From: Haladaptatus litoreus
GTDB lineage: Archaea; Halobacteriota; Halobacteria; Halobacteriales; Haladaptataceae
Length of the DNA stretch: 64,000 nt
Assembly (NCBI RefSeq): GCF_900156425.1
Contig: NZ_FTNO01000001.1
Coordinates: 434,001 to 498,000 of the forward strand
Direction: 5' to 3'
Each line of letters starts with the position of its first letter. Position 1 is the stretch's first letter. Under the pieces are notes generated by a model, which made no database searches, was not told the origin of the DNA, and saw nothing but the letters and a program-made list of their open reading frames with translations. The position numbers were made by a program, and so were the translations under genes. Below, piece after piece: positions 61,103 to 64,000 of this stretch.

Positions 61103-62113
61103 ATGACCGACCTCGGGAAGATAGACCGCGACTTCTTCGACGAACACGTCTACCCCTATCTCGGCGCGGAGCGAGACGACGAACTGCTCGGGCCGAGACA
61201 CGGCGTCGATTTCGGAGTCATCGAACTTGACGAACAGGTCGTTGCCCTCGCCACCGACCCGATTTCGATTCTGCCCGAACTGGGGTTCGAGCGTGCCGGG
61301 TGGTTCGCCTTCCACGTCGTGATGAGCGACGTGGCGGTCAGCGGACTCAAACCAACCCATCTCGCGGTGGATTTCAACCTGCCGCCGGAAATCACCGACG
61401 AGGAGTTCGCAACCGTCTGGAAAACGTTCGACCGGGAAGCGAAGAAATTGGGCGTCAGCGTCGTCACGGGCCACACCGCGCGATATTCGGGTTGCCAATA
61501 TCCGTGGGTCGGCGGAGCAACGACGCTGGCAGTCGGAAAGAAAGAGAACCTCGTGCGACCGGATGGGGCAAAACCGGGGGACAGCGTCCTCGTCACGAAA
61601 GGGCCGGGCGTCGAGACGGCGGGCTTTCTGGTGACGCTGTTCGAGGAACATATCGACCTCCCCGAAGAAACCATCGAGCAGGCAAAAGAACGATTCTACG
61701 ACATGAGTCCCGTGGAGGACGCCCTCGTTGCGGCAGATGCAGGCAACGTCACCGCGATGCACGACGCGACCGAATGCGGGATTCACGGCGCGTTGGTCGA
61801 GATGGCCCGGGCAGGCAACGTCCGATTCGACGTGAGCCACGAAGACGTGCCGATTTTGCCGGGCGTGCTGGAAGCCTGCGACTTTTTCGAAGTAAATCCG
61901 TGGGAGTCGACGACCGAGGGAACGCTCGTCCTGACCGTCGCGCCGAAAAGCACGGAGGCCGTGCTTTCCGCGCTCTCCGACGCCGGGATTCCGGCGGCCG
62001 AAATGGGTACAGTGCGTGAGGGCGATGGAGTGTACGTCGATGGCAGTCGAATCGAACATCCCGACGTAGACCCCTCGTGGCAGGTGTTCGCCGAGTACGC
62101 AGACCGGGAGTGA
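61103..62113 (+). CDS. AIR-synthase-like (PurM/ThiL/HypE superfamily) protein, paralogue 1
   Basis: A 336-residue PurM-superfamily protein that binds ATP for phosphoryl or carbamoyl transfer. Conserved features: GPRHGVDFGVIELDEQVVALATDPI, MSDVAVSGLKPTHLAVDFNLPPEI, GVSVVTGHTARYSGCQYPWVGGA and AMHDATECGIHGALVEMARAG. HypE's C-terminal PRIC cysteine motif is absent, and there is no hydrogenase gene nearby. The next gene is a close paralogue. A PurM/ThiL-like role is likelier than HypE. Confidence 0.85.
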   Translation: MTDLGKIDRDFFDEHVYPYLGAERDDELLGPRHGVDFGVIELDEQVVALATDPISILPELGFERAGWFAFHVVMSDVAVSGLKPTHLAVDFNLPPEITDEEFATVWKTFDREAKKLGVSVVTGHTARYSGCQYPWVGGATTLAVGKKENLVRPDGAKPGDSVLVTKGPGVETAGFLVTLFEEHIDLPEETIEQAKERFYDMSPVEDALVAADAGNVTAMHDATECGIHGALVEMARAGNVRFDVSHEDVPILPGVLEACDFFEVNPWESTTEGTLVLTVAPKSTEAVLSALSDAGIPAAEMGTVREGDGVYVDGSRIEHPDVDPSWQVFAEYADRE

Positions 62114-62174
62114 ACGAAATCGTGGATGCCAGCAAGCATCACTGGTAAATACCACCTAGTAATAACACCTGCAT

Positions 62175-63194
62175 ATGGACAACCTCGGCAAAGTAGACAG
62201 GGCGTTTTTCGAGGAGTACATTTACCCGCATCTCGGTGCGGAGCGTGACGATGTGACACTCTCACCACAGCACGGCGTGGATTTCGGCGTCTTCGAGGTC
62301 GGCGGAAAAGCGGTCGCAACCGCGACAGACCCGATTTTTATCATGCCCTCGCTCGGATTCGAGCGCGCGGCGTGGTTCGCCTTCCACATCATCATGAGCG
62401 ACGTGGCGGTGAGCGGACTCACGCCGACACACCTCGCGGTGGATTTCAATCTGCCGCCGGAAATCACGGACGAGGAGTTCGAGACGATTTGGAAAACGTT
62501 CGACCGGGAGGCGAAGAAATTGGGCGTCAGCGTCGTCACGGGCCACACCGCGCGCTACGCAGGATGCAACTACCCGATGGTCGGCGGCGCGAACGCGATG
62601 GCTGTCGGCGACCCGGACGACATCGTTCGCCCAAACGGCGCGAATCCGGGCGACCGCGTCCTGCTCACGAAAGGGCCAGCGGTCGAAGCCACGGGCTTAC
62701 TCTCTATCCAATTCGAGGAGATGATGGAAGACGAACTGCGGGAAGATACGGTCGAAGATGCAAAAGACCGGTTTTACGATATGAGTCCGGTCGAAGATGC
62801 GCTGGTTTCCGCGGAGGCGGGGAACGTCACCGCGATGCACGATGCGACCGAGGGCGGCGTCCACGGGGCACTAGTCGAGATGGCTCGCGCGAGCGGGGTT
62901 CGTCTCGACGTGAATCGGGATTCGATTCCGATTCTGCCGGGCGTGTTGGAGGCGTGCGACTTCTTCGACATCGACCCGTGGGAATCGATTAGCGAAGGAA
63001 CGCTCCTCCTCTCGGTCGCGCCCGAGAACGCCGTCAGCGTCCTCGCCGCGCTGGACGAGGCCGACATTCTCGCCGCCGAAATCGGTGAAGTCCGCGAAGG
63101 TGACGGTGTCGTGATAGATGGCGAACGAATCTCTCATCCCGAAGTTGACCCGTTCTGGGGTGCCTTCGAGGAGTTCATGGGGCGATTGGAATGA
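62175..63194 (+). CDS. AIR-synthase-like (PurM/ThiL/HypE superfamily) protein, paralogue 2
   Basis: A 339-residue tandem paralogue of the upstream gene, with stretches of near identity (for example MSDVAVSGLTPTHLAVDFNL and DREAKKLGVSVVTGHTARYA) and a normal HDATEGGVHG where paralogue 1 has ECGIHG. Its start lies 61 bp after the paralogue 1 stop, with a TATA-like ctggtaaatacc 20-30 nt upstream. It overlaps thiD by four bases (ATGA), which hints at thiamine-related activity, though no ThiL assay is implied by sequence alone. Confidence 0.85.
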   Translation: MDNLGKVDRAFFEEYIYPHLGAERDDVTLSPQHGVDFGVFEVGGKAVATATDPIFIMPSLGFERAAWFAFHIIMSDVAVSGLTPTHLAVDFNLPPEITDEEFETIWKTFDREAKKLGVSVVTGHTARYAGCNYPMVGGANAMAVGDPDDIVRPNGANPGDRVLLTKGPAVEATGLLSIQFEEMMEDELREDTVEDAKDRFYDMSPVEDALVSAEAGNVTAMHDATEGGVHGALVEMARASGVRLDVNRDSIPILPGVLEACDFFDIDPWESISEGTLLLSVAPENAVSVLAALDEADILAAEIGEVREGDGVVIDGERISHPEVDPFWGAFEEFMGRLE

Positions 63195-64000
63195 CCCGGA
63201 TTCCGGCCCCCGTCGAACCGCCGGTCGCGCTGACAATCGCCGGAAGCGACTCCGGCGGCGGCGCGGGCATTCAGGCCGATTTGAAGACGATGGAGGCCCA
63301 CGGCGTGTTCGGAACCAGCGTCATCACGAGCGTCACGGCCCAGAACACGCAGGGCGTCGAGGGAGCGTTCACGCTTCCGGTCGAAGCAATCGAGGAACAG
63401 TGTTCCGCCGTCTTCTCGGATTTCGACGTTCGGGCGGTCAAAACCGGGATGCTCGCGGAAGCGCCGGTCGTATGTAACGTCGCAGAGGAAGTGGCGGAGA
63501 TAGACGTTCCAGTCGTTATCGACCCCGTGATGGTCGCCACCTCCGGCGACCGACTGCTCGATTCGGATGGCGAATCGGCCTACGAGGAACTCATCCAACA
63601 CGCGACGCTCGTGACGCCGAACGCCGACGAAGCCGAGGTGTTGACCGGCGTGAAACCCGAGGACGACGAAAGCGCGAAATCGGCGGGCGAGAAACTACTG
63701 GAATTGGGTGCAGATGCAGTGCTCATCAAGGGTGGCCACGTTCCGGGCGAGCAGGTTCGAGACGTGCTGGTGACCGAAGACGGTGCCGAAATTTTCACCC
63801 ACGATAGAATCGAGACGGACGCAACGCACGGTTCCGGATGCACGCTCGCCAGTGCCATCGCCGCCCGACTCGCGCAGGGCGAAAGCCTGCGCGAGTCGGT
63901 TGCAGGCGCGACAGAATTCATGGAACGCGCCGTGCGCTATCATCTGAACGTCGGGGAAGGGCCGGGGTCGGTTCACCATCTCGCCGAACTGCGAAACGAC
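63191..64000 (+). CDS. thiD: Hydroxymethylpyrimidine/phosphomethylpyrimidine kinase (ThiD), truncated by window end
   Basis: Phosphorylates HMP and HMP-P for thiamine synthesis. The visible 270 residues contain VALTIAGSDSGGGAGIQADLK, VTAQNTQGV, VRAVKTGMLAEAP, VIDPVMVATSGDRLL, TPNADEAEVLTG and the anion-hole/catalytic THGSGCTLASAIAARLAQG. The window stops in the ribokinase-like domain; archaeal ThiD often continues into a ThiN domain. Coupled to paralogue 2 by the ATGA overlap. A 14-bp perfect hairpin lies in its coding region. Confidence 0.92.
   Translation, partial: MTRIPAPVEPPVALTIAGSDSGGGAGIQADLKTMEAHGVFGTSVITSVTAQNTQGVEGAFTLPVEAIEEQCSAVFSDFDVRAVKTGMLAEAPVVCNVAEEVAEIDVPVVIDPVMVATSGDRLLDSDGESAYEELIQHATLVTPNADEAEVLTGVKPEDDESAKSAGEKLLELGADAVLIKGGHVPGEQVRDVLVTEDGAEIFTHDRIETDATHGSGCTLASAIAARLAQGESLRESVAGATEFMERAVRYHLNVGEGPGSVHHLAELRND
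63865..63899. repeat. 14-bp perfect inverted repeat inside thiD
   Basis: CCGACTCGCGCAGG (63865-63878) and CCTGCGCGAGTCGG (63886-63899) flank gcgaaag. It encodes RLAQGESLRESV just after the catalytic loop, and would form a strong stem in the mRNA. Confidence 0.85.

Noticed and set aside
60989-62155. N-terminal half of a 643-codon minus-strand open frame running over the AIR-synthase-like gene
   Set aside because: Only the last 255 codons (from 60988) form a recognisable SDR protein; the rest is antisense of a conserved gene and has no domain features.
61103-63194. Calling the tandem pair SelD or HypE
   Set aside because: No selenophosphate-synthetase Cys/Sec-containing N-terminal motif and no HypE PRIC end are visible, and no hydrogenase or selenoprotein gene is nearby.
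1-64000. tRNA, rRNA or CRISPR features
   Set aside because: I looked through intergenic regions for cloverleaf-like sequence and regularly spaced repeats and found none convincing; a tRNAscan or CRISPR search would settle it.

Overview
The window is haloarchaeal chromosomal DNA. The proteins are very acidic, many genes look leaderless (TATA-like box about 25-30 nt before the start codon), and the gene set is archaeal: ribosomal protein L15e, RIO2 kinase, aCPSF1/FttA nuclease, archaeal-type ProRS, NucS, UbaA, GfcR, halocyanin, and HalOD1 and Bat-type HTH-10 regulators. It could be a Haladaptatus-like or related genus, but I cannot fix the genus. I saw no rRNA, tRNA, CRISPR array, transposase, integrase or attachment site. 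About 68 protein genes fill nearly all of the sequence.

Layout. 0-8.6 kb: polyphosphate kinase, an ApaH-like phosphatase, ProRS, a NUDIX hydrolase, two hypotheticals, and the transcription-termination nuclease aCPSF1. 8.7-12.8 kb: a NUDIX hydrolase and the methylmalonyl-CoA epimerase/mutase pair, separated by a membrane-anchored propeller protein. 12.8-13.5 kb: gene-free palindromic repeats. 13.5-17.5 kb: sugar oxidation (xylose dehydrogenase-like, zinc alcohol dehydrogenase, glucose dehydrogenase) with the glycolytic regulator GfcR translationally coupled to gdh. 17.6-24.3 kb: glutaredoxin, a PAPS-reductase-like enzyme, a methyltransferase, membrane proteins and an endonuclease-type MutL. 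24.5-29.6 kb: small haloarchaeal proteins and a 1322-residue PAS/GAF/HTH-10 sensor-regulator.

29.7-42.1 kb: M29 aminopeptidase, methyltransferase, AzlCD exporter, endonuclease IV, a peroxiredoxin gene interrupted by an in-frame TAG, lipoate ligase, a DUF389 protein, an aminotransferase coupled to an Lrp regulator, RIO2, DUF1328, and L15e behind a structured leader. 42.3-47.3 kb: a Bat-like regulator, a DUF6220-like membrane protein, halocyanin, an FAD monooxygenase, another membrane protein and an iron-siderophore binding protein. 47.3-54.9 kb: aldo/keto reductase, MDR reductase, CPBP protease, UbaA, membrane proteins, a tandem winged-helix regulator and a DsbA-like protein. 55-64 kb: CBS-less IMPDH/GMPR, MutS converging with NucS, DUF6735, an Azf-like SDR, two tandem AIR-synthase-like proteins and thiD, which is cut by the window end.

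Main novelty candidate: in 42.9-46.1 kb four promoters carry the same near-palindrome (consensus TGAACATGTTCA), centred 42.5-45.5 nt upstream of their start codons. They belong to the Bat-like regulator itself, its divergent membrane gene, the FAD monooxygenase and a second membrane protein. This looks like an undescribed autoregulated local regulon. Other points: a branched leader on rpl15e, a perfect palindrome wrapped around the nucS TATA box, iron boxes before the siderophore-binding protein, recurrent long perfect hairpins including some inside coding sequences, and both MutS/MutL and NucS in one genome.
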